From: Sceloporus undulatus
Taxonomy: Eukaryota > Chordata > Lepidosauria > Squamata > Phrynosomatidae
Assembly (NCBI RefSeq): GCF_019175285.1
Contig: NC_056522.1
Location: 68,857,361 to 68,921,360 of the forward strand
Length of the DNA: 64,000 nucleotides
Direction: 5' to 3'
Below are positions 34,267 to 44,808 of this stretch, one piece after another. The notes below the pieces were generated by a model. The model did not search any database. It saw only the letters and a list, made by a program, of their open reading frames with translations, and had not been told where the DNA came from. The stretch's first letter is position 1. Each line of letters starts with the position of its first letter. A program made the position numbers and the translations under genes.

Positions 34267-35890
34267 CCATACATACAACAGATTTACTTGGAAAAATTAA
34301 AGTATGGAGAGCCTGAATTGTTGCAGTGCAAGCTTTCCTTTGAGTCTAAGAGTGTTTCAGTAAAATGTTGAAGCAACAACTGCACACTAACGGAACATTT
34401 CACAAAAAAGCAGGAATGGACAACACTGAAGCTATTACATCAACATCCCATGAAGCAACAGCCTTGTAGCATGGAATTAAATAATTGCCATTATATCCTT
34501 TCTGTTCCAGTTCAGATTTTAATCACCTAGCTCCAAAGGCATTCTAGTAAGTACTGGCTTTCATAAAGCCGAATTAACATTGATCAATCTGAGGTATGGA
34601 GTTAGAACAGCCATGTGATTGCATTAGAAACCCTCTTTCCCATGCTTAAAGACAAATATTATTTTTTCCAGATTCATGCTGGGTATTTTCTCCACTTTCT
34701 GTACTATCTAACACACACTCCCTATTCTTTCTGGTTGAGAGTCCACTGAAATCAATGGAATAGCTTCACTTCATCTGGGTGGGTGGGGGGGGGGGGGGAG
34801 TATCAATTTTGCCCCAGCATTTTTATATGTGTGGATTTGTGGAGCCCATGCATGTGTATACACAGACCTCAGTATGATTTCTCTTGGAGCGCAAGACCTT
34901 TTACTGACTACATTTTACAGGAAGTGTAGGGTGTTTCAGGCATGGCTTTTTCTCTCCCCTCCCTTTTGCCTTTCTTGTGAAAAAGAACACTACAGAATAT
35001 TGATTGCAGCAGAGAGAGCGGCTGTGGTTGATAGCTAAGCACTAACCCAGATAGGGCTCAGCATTACATCAGACATCAGGCGAGAGACTCTGGCAGCAGG
35101 CCAGCCTGTAAAAATGGAATGCATTTGCGTCACTGTTCCCTTGGTAATGCTTCTTGGAGCCTTGTCAGCTGTCCCCTGAGGTTGTTTCCTTAATATGTCA
35201 ACAGACATTCCTAAATCTTTAATGCTGAATGGCTCTTTTCCTCCTCCCAGCACAGATAGGTGACAGAGTTTGCAGCATGTTCCACAGACACAGGTCCAGT
35301 CTGAAAGCACAGAAAAGGATGAATGGCATTTTAGTCTTTCGAATGCTCACATTTGGGCTGGAAGAAAGCAAATGCTCAGTGTAAATCGAGAAGAAAGGCG
35401 GGCTGTCTTGAAGAAACAATCCTCTCGTGCACCTTTGCTCTCAACATTACATTTGGAAGAATGGGAACAAGATATATTGGGTATTGTGATATCAATGGCA
35501 CTTTCTGACTTCAGAAATGCAAGCTGAACTGGATACCTTGAAAAATAATGCAACTGGTCTCTAAAATCGTGATTATAGTGACCTCTAGCTTTCATAATGC
35601 AATGTTAAGGCTATGTTTGGAGTAGCATCTGATGTAGCTTCTTTAAAAAACATGCTTTGCTCTGCTGTACAATAGATGACATTCTCTCTCTCTCTTTATA
35701 TATACATATAAACCTGGATGCATACTAATGTACACTTCCTTAAGAGCATATTAACATCATCGGTCACTCTAAGGGGTTGCCCAATTGGGTCAAATGGCCC
35801 AGTCTCACCCTGGCCTTGTGTTGTCTACTTTTGACAACACAGCCAAAACATCCATGGTAAGATTGGGCCCAATTCTGCCTGTAGAGACTT
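34267..35890. other. Unclassified intergenic DNA
   Basis: A G-run lies at about 34782-34797. Overlapping open frames on both strands near 35035-35595 have no recognisable domain. Confidence 0.35.
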
Positions 35891-36230
35891 AAGAGATTAC
35901 CGCACTAGGGTAAAAACGTTCCCCAATGCGTTCTCACGGGTGCAAGCCTGGAACGTGATAAGAACCAGAACGCTAGTTTACCGCACAGCGGAACGCCGCT
36001 GACGCCGCCGGGCATTCCAAATGTGTTCCAGGGAGGCCATTTCTGGGAACGGTTTTGAAATGGCCTCCCTGGAACACATTGGGAACACATTTGGAACACA
36101 TTTGGAACGCCTGGCGGCGACGGCGGCATTCCGCTATGCAGGAAACTAGCGTTCTGGTTCTCATCACTTTCCAGGCTCGCGCCCATGAGAACGCATTGGG
36201 GAACGCTTTTACCCTAGTCCGGTAATCTCC
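35889..36230. mobile_element. Long-hairpin miniature transposon (AGATTACCG ends)
   Basis: The left arm AGATTACCGCACTAGGGTAA is mirrored by a right end whose reverse complement reads AGATTACCGGACTAGGGTAA. The arms continue through 'gttccccaatgcgttctca', 'agaaccagaacgctagt' and 'atttgtgttcc'-type sequence to the centre near 36050. It is CpG-rich and has no genuine coding sequence. The target duplication is unclear. Confidence 0.75.
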
Positions 36231-36308
36231 ATGGATTCAGAGGGCCCAGTCTGATAAAATAGTTCTGGTTTTATGCAGAGTTTCTAAGAAATTCCACAGC
36301 AAAAGTGG

Positions 36309-36600
36309 GTTGTTCAGACAGCCCCCCCCCTCCATGCTCCTACCTTTCAGGCATGTGATTTGTCTCAGAAGCCCCCCTGTTGCCCTGACTGATGCAGAAA
36401 CTGACCATCTGTCCACATGTGTGCAGCCAGGTGACTCATTTCTGCATCAGACTGAGGGGGCCTCTCAGATGGATGGCATGCCAGAAAGGTAAGAAGCGGC
36501 CCCAGGTCTTGGATCGGTGCAGCGATGGTTATGTGAACATTTGCCCGTCCCCACACCAACCCAGGGACTAACCTGGGTGAGCACCATCTGCTCAGGTCCT
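36309..36600. repeat. Imperfect inverted repeat, possible miniature element
   Basis: Arms 'cctacctttcaggcatg...agaagccccc..tgatgcagaaactgacc' (36338-36407) and 'gactcatttctgcatcagactgaggggg...catgccagaaaggtaag' (36431-36494) face each other. No boundaries or duplication were found. Confidence 0.4.
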
Positions 36601-36780
36601 AAGTTAAATTGTGAGGGATAAAAAAAGATATATAAATTCTGAACCAGCATACACATGTTTTGCACATCTCGCTTGTTACATTCATACTAAATTGATATTT
36701 TTATATTTCAGTCTTCTAATGTTTCAGATTTGGCTTACACTCCACCAGAAAAATAATTAACCCCGCCCATGCCTTCTAAC

Positions 36781-37015
36781 TGGTAGTGTCACTAAGGGGG
36801 TGCGGACCACACTAGGTGACACCACTGCTCCTCAAACACCTATCCTTTGGCAGAAATGGGCTGTGGCATTCATCTGCTTCCTTTTAAAATGCTTTAAGAG
36901 ATGGTGGGAGTGGGATGAAGCTGAGTGGGAGGAGAAAGGAGAGGCCCCAGATTTTTTAAAAAAATTAAAATTTTAAATTTCAAGTGTTAATTTTTTAAAA
37001 AATATTTTATTAGAA

Positions 37016-37056
<41 letters not shown>

Positions 37057-37499
37057 GCTTTATTTATATAGCGCTGTAGATTTACACAGTGCTATACATA
37101 CAAACAATAAAATAGATAAAGTAAACCTGCCCATGGTGTACAATCTAAGAAATAATACCATAATAGATATAAGAATACATAACAATACAGGAAAGGGTTC
37201 AACAAAACAATTTTATTCTTTTTAAATTTTATTTAACAACATCACATTTCAACTGAATCTTCACTATGTATATGTAAATACTTTTAGGTTGTGTAATTGT
37301 AATTTTAATTTTGCTAGTTGTTTATGTCACAACTATTAGCATTACATTCAGTGGCATATGGGAATTATAATTTACAAGCAACATTAGTGCAAAAAAGCAT
37401 TACTAAGGATTCTGTATGGTTTGAAATCAGAGGAGGTCAATGTGGGGGTGATACCATGAGTTAACACACTGGGTAACACCAACCCTGGTGACGCCACTG
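36781..37499. mobile_element. hAT-like non-autonomous element, 7/8 duplication, containing a LINE/SINE tail
   Basis: Flanked by CTTCTAAC (36773-36780) and CTCCTAAC (37500-37507). The left end is TGGTAGTGTCACTAAGGGGG and the right end GGTGACGCCACTG. It shares the 'gtcactaaggggg..ggtgacacc' motif with 27718-28004. An (ATT)n-tailed retroelement 3' end is nested inside at 37016-37195. Confidence 0.75.
37016..37195 (-). mobile_element. LINE/SINE 3' end with (ATT)n tail
   Basis: An (ATT)n array at 37016-37056 is followed by 'gctttatttatatagcgctgtagatttacacagtgctatacata'. Reversed, this is the 'acagcgctatataaataaa' 3' end common to squamate LINE-mobilised repeats. It is nested in the hAT-like element. 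Confidence 0.6.
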
Positions 37500-37695
37500 C
37501 TCCTAACAACTCTGGAAGGGCATTTTCCCCAGATTTCTGCTTCCTTGGGCCATTTGAGAACCAGCAGAGACCTTTTTTTTATTTTACAGCAGGAAGTGAT
37601 ACAAAAGTTACATCCATTTCACTGCCTGTTTTCACTTCCTGGGGATCACAGAAGACCACCCGGGTGGTATTGTATGTTACCCACCCTTGATTTGA

Positions 37696-37904
37696 GCTGC
37701 ATCCGCACTGCAGGAAAACTCCATTTTGACATTGCTATAACTGCCATGGATTTCTAGGAACTGTTGCATTTGTTGCAGTACCAGAGCGCTCTGACAGAGA
37801 AAGCTAAATATCTTACAAAACCACAAATTCCAAAATTCCATAGCAATGAGCCATGGCCATTACAGCAGTGTCAAACAGGAGTATTTCTGCAGTGCAGATG
37901 CAGC
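37696..37904. mobile_element. Palindromic miniature transposon (GCTGCATC ends)
   Basis: Ends GCTGCATCCGCACTGCAGGA and, reverse complemented, GCTGCATCTGCACTGCAGAA. Internal arms 'ttgctataactgccatgg' and 'ccatggccattacagca' pair. Same family as the copy starting at 61954 and the half copy at 58937. Confidence 0.7.
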
Positions 37905-38433
37905 CATAAACAGAGCTTTGAAGAGTTACTTTTGTGGCTGGGTGTGGCTGGGGGATATGGGAGTTTCATTCCAAACAAGTAATGTTTCCATGCTCAGCCT
38001 TTGGAATTAAACAATAAAAATGCTTAACTTAAAGGGCAGGGGCAGATAACCTTTCATTAAAACACTCTTCCTGTTCTTTCCTTGATATAAGAAACATGTG
38101 TTCAGAGTATCATTCTCAGGGCTTATTCATTCTGTACAAGAGCTATGTCAGCTGCATTCATTACAGCATTTTTATTGTTCTAGTCCCAGTATTTCAGGGT
38201 AAGCATTACTGTGCAAATGTAAGAAAGAGACAGGAACCCACCTGATGCACTCAAGATAGCCTTGGTTTTGCAGGACAGTCTGTCTCCCCTGGAAACAAAA
38301 CAAACAGGAGATATGACTTCCAGTGTCAAAAATGCATAGTAGCATATCATAAAAATAAAATTAATCAGAGCATAAAAAGGGTGTGTGTGTTTTTTTTTAA
38401 AAACAATTTATTGGTCTGTTTGTTTTGTTTTGG

Positions 38434-38497
38434 GTTACAGTCCCCAGAATCCCCCAGCCTGCATGTGAAGGCTGGGCGATTCTGGGAATTGTAGACC
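38434..38497. repeat. Short hairpin repeat with a ZNF143-like motif
   Basis: Arms 'ttacagtccccagaatcccccagcc' and 'ggctgggcgattctgggaattgtaga' form a clean hairpin. The right arm reversed gives CTACAATTCCCAGAATC (38478-38494), close to the ZNF143/STAF consensus ACTACAATTCCCAGAATGC. Probably the core of a squamate miniature transposon. Confidence 0.5.
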
Positions 38498-38718
38498 AAC
38501 CTTTCCCCTAAATTGTTTTGTGAGCTGTGAAATTAATTTTTTTTTCAGGGAAAGGAAGGGGGGTGATTTGTTGAAAGAATGAAAAGCAAAAGAGGGCCCT
38601 GCCTCCAACCCAAACCTTTGAAGGGACAGAAGCTCCTCTTGTGTTGCTTTCAGTATTGAATATGTAAATAACTCGAACACATACTGTAGAGAGGTTTTAA
38701 TAAGAGAAATATGAAAAT

Positions 38719-38840
38719 ATGGCACTGCCTTATATTGAGTCAAACCCTTCATCAGTCTAGCCCATTTCTGACTGTTGTGACTGATAGTGGCTTGCTGGGA
38801 TTTCAGTCAATGATTGTTGGCATTACTTCTTCCCCAGTTT
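38719..38840. mobile_element. Squamate SINE-like fragment
   Basis: The text 'ggcactgccttatattgagtcaaaccc', 'catcagtctagccca' and 'gactgatagtggcttgctgggatttcag' resembles the widespread reptile repeat that begins 'gctgccttatactgagtcagacc'. The diagnostic tRNA-like end is missing. Confidence 0.5.
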
Positions 38841-39289
38841 TTCCCCCAGAGTTGGGTACTGGAGGCTTATTCAGATGGTGAAAATAATACAGGATGAATC
38901 CTAGGTGAATCTCTGTTGTTCACATGCATCACAAATGCACCCGATTAAGTTGGGCAGGGCTGCCAAAAATCCCACTTAACCCAGGATAATCAATACTGTT
39001 TTTTCCCCAAGTTTTTAAAAAAGATTTGCATCATTGGCAGTGTGAATAACCAATGTGAATAAACCCAGCATTAAACACTGCATGCCTTGAATGCATTTCG
39101 AATACATTCACATCATCGACTCCATGTTTATTTAAGTGCTGGCACATGTGAGCAACTGAACTTGCAGAGATGCACAGAGATGTGGTTCCATAGTGTGAAT
39201 AACAAACCCAGAATGTGTGGATGAGGTTATTTGTATCATTCCACTAAAAAAAAAACCTTGGGTCCTCCCCATACAAAGCATGAGGAACT

Positions 39290-39710
39290 CCGTCCAAGGA
39301 TGTTAGGACTGTTTTTAGCATAGAGGGAGAGCTTAATTTTGCCAGACAGGTTGTTATTAATTTTGGCTACTTGTAAGTACCTGATGTGGGAGGGCATATT
39401 ACTTTGCTCATCCATTATCATCCTTAAATATTAAGACTCAGACAAGCACATTGTGTACTTCAGCAATTCTTCAATGTGTTCAGCATTGCTTGCTTTCAAG
39501 TAAGTGTGCATAGCATGGATTGCAGGCAACATTACTTCTTCAAGAGCTCAACAGCAATACCTGCCTTAATATTTCTTAGTATTTGATCATTTAGTACACT
39601 TCTAATTGGTAATTCCTGAGGCAGCCCAGCTACACAGGTTCTTGATGGTCCAAGTTTACCAGATCATTTTTGAGGGGTCCAGTCTCATTAGTCTTATAGG
39701 AAGCCTCAAC
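39290..39710. repeat. Unclassified interspersed repeat, copy 2
   Basis: Collinear with 4860-5240. It shares 'gacaggttgttattaattttg', 'gtaagtacctgatgtgggagggc', 'aagtgtgcatag' and 'accagatcatttttgaggggtccagt'. I cannot assign a family. No intact frame is seen. Confidence 0.5.
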
Positions 39711-40829
39711 CACCATCCTCCCCAATCACATACAAAAGTGATTTTATAAAAGAATTCAATAAACAAACAAATATACAGGAGGACAATAGTTTCTTTAATA
39801 TCATACTGTTGTTCATTTGTTGACTTATTGTTCTTGTAACCCTTATACGGTAGTTCAAAATGCTTCCGTAGGACTGCTGCAGCCTTTCCCAGCCTTATGC
39901 CTGTGGATGTGTTGGACTGAAACTCCCACAATTCTGCCCTCATTTACTCTTTAGACTGAGTAAGAAGGACTGTTGCATATTTGGAGACTGGTTTAATGAA
40001 TGACTCCCTTCCCTCCTATTTTGTTATGTAGGGATTGGTTTTAAATTTTATGCCCATTGCTTTTCCTCTTTCCCCTGATCTATTAAAAACAAACCCATGT
40101 CTCATTGTCCTCCATCCATCCTTGTATTCTATTAAATTGACTGTTTTCCTCCTTTCTGGGAAGATGCAGGCTTGTGAGCAAAGGCACTACACCATGTTTC
40201 AACTTAGCTAAAGTGATAACATCCTATGGAAACTTGGGATTTGTAGTTTGGTGAGTCATTAGCACTCTGTGGTTGAGCATCCTAGTTGCCTCTCCCTAAA
40301 CTGCGCAGTCCAGGATTCCAACGGTTGCTGTTGGAGTTAAAGTGGAATATAGCACTATAATTGTGTAATGTGAAAGGGGCCGTGATCCCATGGTTCCCTG
40401 TACAGTATGGTGTCTGGTCAGGAAAGGTGGGTTACAATCCCACCCCTCCACCCTGCTGGATTTGTTCTTTTTTATGGAGAGGCCAAAGCAGCTGGCGACG
40501 TTTTAGAAAGTAGTATAGAATTTTTTAGAGAGCAGGGATTGTCTCTTTGTGTTTAGTTCCTTTTTCATGGTGGCTACAATCTGCCAAACAATACCTAGAT
40601 CTGAACACTGATATCCTAGAGACAAAGCATTTGCAAAGAAAATGTAATTTTAAAAAAAGTTTGTTAAAACTTTTTTAAAACCTGATTTTTTAGAAGAACA
40701 AAAACTGGCATAGGCTGGAATGAGAAGAGAAAGGAAGGAAGATGGGTATCTTTAGTTTAAAAATATACACTTTACTTTCCTTAAACTCTGCAGGGTCCAT
40801 CTATTTTGTCTGTGTGTTTGTGAATGAGA
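39711..40829. other. Intergenic DNA with two short squamate repeat fragments
   Basis: At about 39880-39945, 'cagcctttcccagccttatgcc...gttggactgaaactcccacaatt', and at about 40220-40370, 'gggatttgtagtttggtgag...agtccaggattccaacgg', resemble the CTACAACTCCCAG class of hAT-like miniature repeats. Nothing else is recognised. Confidence 0.4.
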
Positions 40830-40951
40830 CAGGGACGTAGCTAGGATTTTAGGAAGGGAGGGGGTCTAGACTAAGTGCCACCATTATAATGGGGCTTGAG
40901 TGTGGCAGTGCAGAAGCACACCTCAAGAACCCCGCCCTTGGCTACGTCCCT
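40830..40951. mobile_element. hAT-like miniature (CAGGGACGTAGC) with perfect 8-bp duplication
   Basis: GAATGAGA occurs at 40822-40829 and 40952-40959. The left end is CAGGGACGTAGCTAGGATT and the right end GGCTACGTCCCT. At 122 bases the element is nearly only inverted ends plus a short centre. Confidence 0.9.
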
Positions 40952-40959
40952 GAATGAGA

Positions 40960-41784
40960 GATATCTGTGGGTTGCCTGGGAGATTAGTGCAGGAGGCCTT
41001 CCTGTTTTCAAGGAGCCTACAGGATAAGCAGGAACATCTCTATTTATCAGTCTCTTTTTCCTGATGTAATTTCAGGGAAGGTTTGGCACAGGGTTATGGT
41101 TGTCTTCATTTATAGCAAACCTATTTGCATTAAGGCTGGTTTGGAGTCTACAGCATGGCTGTAATTTACCATTGCACAAAGCGAGGGGAATCCTCCAATC
41201 CATGGGTTTGATTTGGTACACAAGAGGTCTCCTCTCCAGTCAGTGATGTATATTCTGTTCTTATCTTGTAGATATAAAGCTATTTAAAACCTATAAAAGA
41301 TATGCGGTGAAATTAGCACTTGTTTACAGAATGACAAGTTTTAGTGTTGCAAAATGACATGGACTGGATTAGACTGGGAACTGTGGTTTGTAGAATTTTG
41401 CCTCAGACAGGAGCTCATTTTTTGTATGTTGACAAGGCTGTGCATACCCAGGCACTCTTGTTTGCAAGGTAGAAGAGTTTTCCATGCGTGAAAGCAGTTC
41501 TGCTAGAGCAAATTGTTAAGATTTGGTTTTGCCTAATACAGCCCTTTCTCAGACTGGAATTCAGGCCTTGGAGTAGAAAAGGGTTCCTCATCCTCTTTTC
41601 ATTATACGTAGTCTCAGCACATTTTTTTTATATATTAGTCAAATTCTAGGAGTGGAAGAACCAATCTCAGTTTACGTTTTGTTCTCCCAGCATTTTTATA
41701 TAAAAGATGTATATATCTAGATATGGGAAGTATATATATTATGAAATTTTATGAAAGTTTCTTGTTGGATTGCAAGAAAACAGT
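40960..41784. other. Unclassified intergenic DNA
   Basis: No feature is recognised. Confidence 0.35.
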
Positions 41785-41945
41785 TGTTTATAGAAATCAA
41801 AGAATCCACATTAGTCTGAAAATCAGTATGCAAAAGGATCTTGTAGCACCTTTGAGACTAGAGAGAAGCTGGTAGCATGAACATTCATAAATTTGAGTCT
41901 GCTTCTTCAGATGCATGCTTGGAGTGGAAAATCCAGAGACAGATC
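41785..41945. mobile_element. Squamate retroelement 3'-end-like repeat
   Basis: The text 'attagtctgaaaatcagtatgcaaaaggatcttgtagcacctttgagacta...ttgagtctgcttcttcagatgcatg' matches a repeat common in reptile genomes ('tagcacctttgagact' and 'cttcttcagatgcat'). I do not know its formal name. Confidence 0.5.
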
Positions 41946-41950
41946 TATAT

Positions 41951-42387
41951 GCTGTATATACTCATGTACTGTATAAGTCTAGAAATTTTAGTCAAAAAAT
42001 TGACCCCAAAAACCTGGGTCGACTTATCCACAGGTCAATCTAAATACTGTATCTTAACTCTTTTCAGAAAAGAAACTATCCTCTTCTCTGAATAAAGTGG
42101 CAAAAAAGAAAAGCTTAGTCCATCCCAAAAGCACCTAAAAGAAGCACCGACCCCTTCTCTCCCTCATCCATCCAGCCTTTAAGGTAAGCACAAACAGTTA
42201 TGCCTGCCAGTATTTTATAAGTTCTTTGGTATCGTTTTCCTTTGTTTTGTCCTTTACATTTTTTGTTATGCATCCCTAAGTTTTATCCCCGTCTTATCCA
42301 TGGGTCATATCAAAATCTATAATTTTGGTTCCTAAAACTGCCCTTGACTTATACATGAAGTCAACTCATAGTTGAGTATATATGGTA
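41951..42387. mobile_element. TA-type DNA transposon (TATATACTCAAC...TATAAGTC family), copy 1
   Basis: The left end 'gctgtatatactcatgtactgtataagtc' and a right end reversed as ACCATATATACTCAACTATG followed by 'cttcatgtataagtcaaggg' form long inverted termini. The inside is AT-rich with no coding part. Copy 2 at 51807-52212 runs in the opposite direction. Confidence 0.6.
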
Positions 42388-43792
42388 AGCATGTTGTGTT
42401 TGAGAATGTCAATTTAAATTCAAAACCTTGTGGGTATGGAGATGAGGTGACAAGTTCAGTTTTAATTATGGTCATTGTGGGATAAAGACAGGAGGAAGGA
42501 TGTTGTCTAAAGTCTGGGGTTGTTTATAGTAGTTTTTTTAATCCAACTATCTATGTATGTTGAAGGTTTTTTTTAATCTTTCCTTTGAATAGTATTTTGC
42601 TTGCATGTAACTTTGATATCAATGCACCCTTTTTCAGCCTTTGAGGAAATGATATCTGGGGCAGCTGGCCTTTTGGATAGCTCATAATATTTGGTCATGT
42701 TGATAAGAGATGATGGGGCTTATAGTCCAAAACATCTGGAGGGTGCTGGGGTGAGCAACAGCTGGTCTGGGGCTTTTCTCTAGAAGCCTCCAAGATGAGA
42801 CAAATGGTGGTGAAGAGAAAACTGACATAGTAATGATATGTCTAGAAACCAGAATGTTCTTCCCAAGGAGGCTTTCTTTGCCTATGCTGCTATCTTTTTC
42901 AGTACAAACCCCTTTTTATTTTCCAAGGCTTTCTAAAAATCAAAGAAACTGTGTTTCTGATTTTGATTTGGATTTGTGCTGCTTTACCATCTTATTTGGT
43001 TTTTGTACTATTTGTATTTTATAGTTTTAAAATTTATCAGTTTTAGTGAAGAGCAGGGTAAAAAATAAATAAACCAGTTTGTGTAAGAATGAGCAGAAAT
43101 GTGGATATTAACATAGGCTAAATTCTCCCCCTTTATGTCTTAGAGAAACAGAGCTTGTTTTTTTTTTATTTAAAGAAGATAATTTAGTACATACAACTCA
43201 TTTTTTAAAGTTGGTATTTAAACCAATAGCTTTCTTGCACAACAAAAATATAAAGGAATAGGTTCTGCTGTACAAATTACTAACTAGGGATTACAACAAA
43301 TTCCTGCTGGAAAGAACAGTGCTTTTAAGGTTCAATTAAGGTAATATGTCACTGGAACAATTTTCATTCCTAGCATTTCCAACTTCCAGACTGACTTTCC
43401 ATCATGTCTTGAATAAATTAGAATAACCAGTAAATGTTTAAAAAGAAAACTCTACAGTTTCATGAAACATGATTATCCTGAACTGTGCATGTCCACTACT
43501 CTATTTATAGAAATTGCCCCCCCCCCCAAAGTTGTGATATTTTTTTAGGTGAGGAGATGGATGGAGTGAGCCTGGCACCACCTCTTCATCCCTCCATCTA
43601 ATGAAAGAGGTACTGATGCATTCAAGCATCATGGTTATGCATATTGTTAGAACTGCCATTGTTGACCATGCTAAGGACATGCACACAGTCCCAATACTGA
43701 AGCCAAGAGCAGCATTTTGTGCTAGAGCCAGAAACTTATTTTTGCATATATTATACAGAATTTGTCTTCTTTACATCTGAGCATCTGTGCTT
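42388..43792. other. Mostly unclassified intergenic DNA
   Basis: At 42690-42770 there is a fragment of the 'gatggggcttatagtccaaaacatctggaggg' miniature repeat. A weak L2-like 3' end may lie at 42960-43075, ending 'gggtaaaaaataaataaa'. No gene is seen. Confidence 0.35.
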
Positions 43793-44050
43793 TTGTTGTT
43801 GTTGTTGTTGTTGTTGCTGCTGTTGTTGTTGTGTGCCTTCAAGTCATTTCTTACCTTTGGTGACCCTGAGAAAAACCAATTAGATGGTTTTCTTGGCAAA
43901 TTTCTTTGTGGGAGGGTGCCATTGCCATCTTCTGAGGCTGAGAGAGTGTAACTTGCCTAGGGTCACCCAGTGGGTTTCATGGCCGAGCAGAGATTCAAGC
44001 CCTGTTCCTCAGAGTCATAGTCCAATGCTCAAACCACTACATCATGGTGT
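43793..44050 (-). mobile_element. Sauria-type SINE, reverse, with expanded (TTG)n tail
   Basis: The tail side shows a (TTG)n array at 43793-43830. Then follow 'gtgtgccttcaagtcatttctta', 'atggttttcttggcaaatttctt', 'cttctgaggctgagagagtgtaacttgcc' and the reversed tRNA-like head 'cagagtcatagtccaatgctcaaaccactac'. Confidence 0.9.
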
Positions 44051-44689
44051 ACAGAGAGTCAAATATATTGTTATTGAAAAAGTAAAGTCCTGGGAACATT
44101 TCTGTTTGCTTACAATAACAGATTCAAACAAAGGAGCACATAATTCAGATAAATTACACCCTTGCAGAACAAGAGACTTCTCCCTGTATTTTACCAGTGT
44201 TAGGGAAATGTTTACCCAGTTTTGTTAGTACTGTTTCATGTAAATGGTGACTTGAGGATCAAGCAGATGAGCAGGAAAAAGCAGGTCAAAGCTTCTTTCT
44301 CTGAGAGCGGGTCGAAACAGCGCTGACTGCACCAACCACTCCCAAAGCGTCCTGCATGCTCATGCCATGACCGCATCTCCTGGCATCAAGCCATGCTGCT
44401 GAGTAATTTTTTAAAAAAAATCCCCACCATCCATATGCACCATCACACAAACATGCCACCAGTGACTGCCTACTGCCTAGATTGCCATCCCATTGGATGG
44501 CTGTCCCTTTGATTTTCCACACAGTTGCACCTGCGATCCTCCACCAGGATCAGTAAAACAGTAGCAATGCTCAATCATGCCCCCCCCTACATGGCCCCCT
44601 CACATTGGCATTGCGGCATTTACATGGCTGGCCAAAGGTTCACACTTTCTGTGTTAGAACAATTTATTTCCACTTCTTTTTAGTCTGGT
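44051..44689. other. Unclassified intergenic DNA
   Basis: No feature is recognised. Confidence 0.35.
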
Positions 44690-44808
44690 TTTTCCCCCTT
44701 TGTGTGACTGCGGCATGGTTTCAGGCCGCTTTGAGGGGGGTCATCTAAACACCACACCGCCCAAAGTGGCCTGAAACTGCTTCTTTTGGCCCATCTGTTT
44801 GACCCCCT
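44690..44808. mobile_element. Fragment of a GTACAGAC-type miniature transposon
   Basis: The arms 'ggtttcaggccgctttgagg' and 'ccaaagtggcctgaaactgcttcttttggcccatctgttt' pair. Reversed, the right side resembles the left arm of 26511-26744 (aagccaaaataaagctgcttc). It is degraded and has no duplication. Confidence 0.4.

Noticed and set aside
38873-39230. Possible long inverted repeat element ('ttattcagatggtg...gatgaggttattt')
   Set aside because: The ends match only weakly, the arms do not pair well, and no duplication was found, so it is left unannotated.
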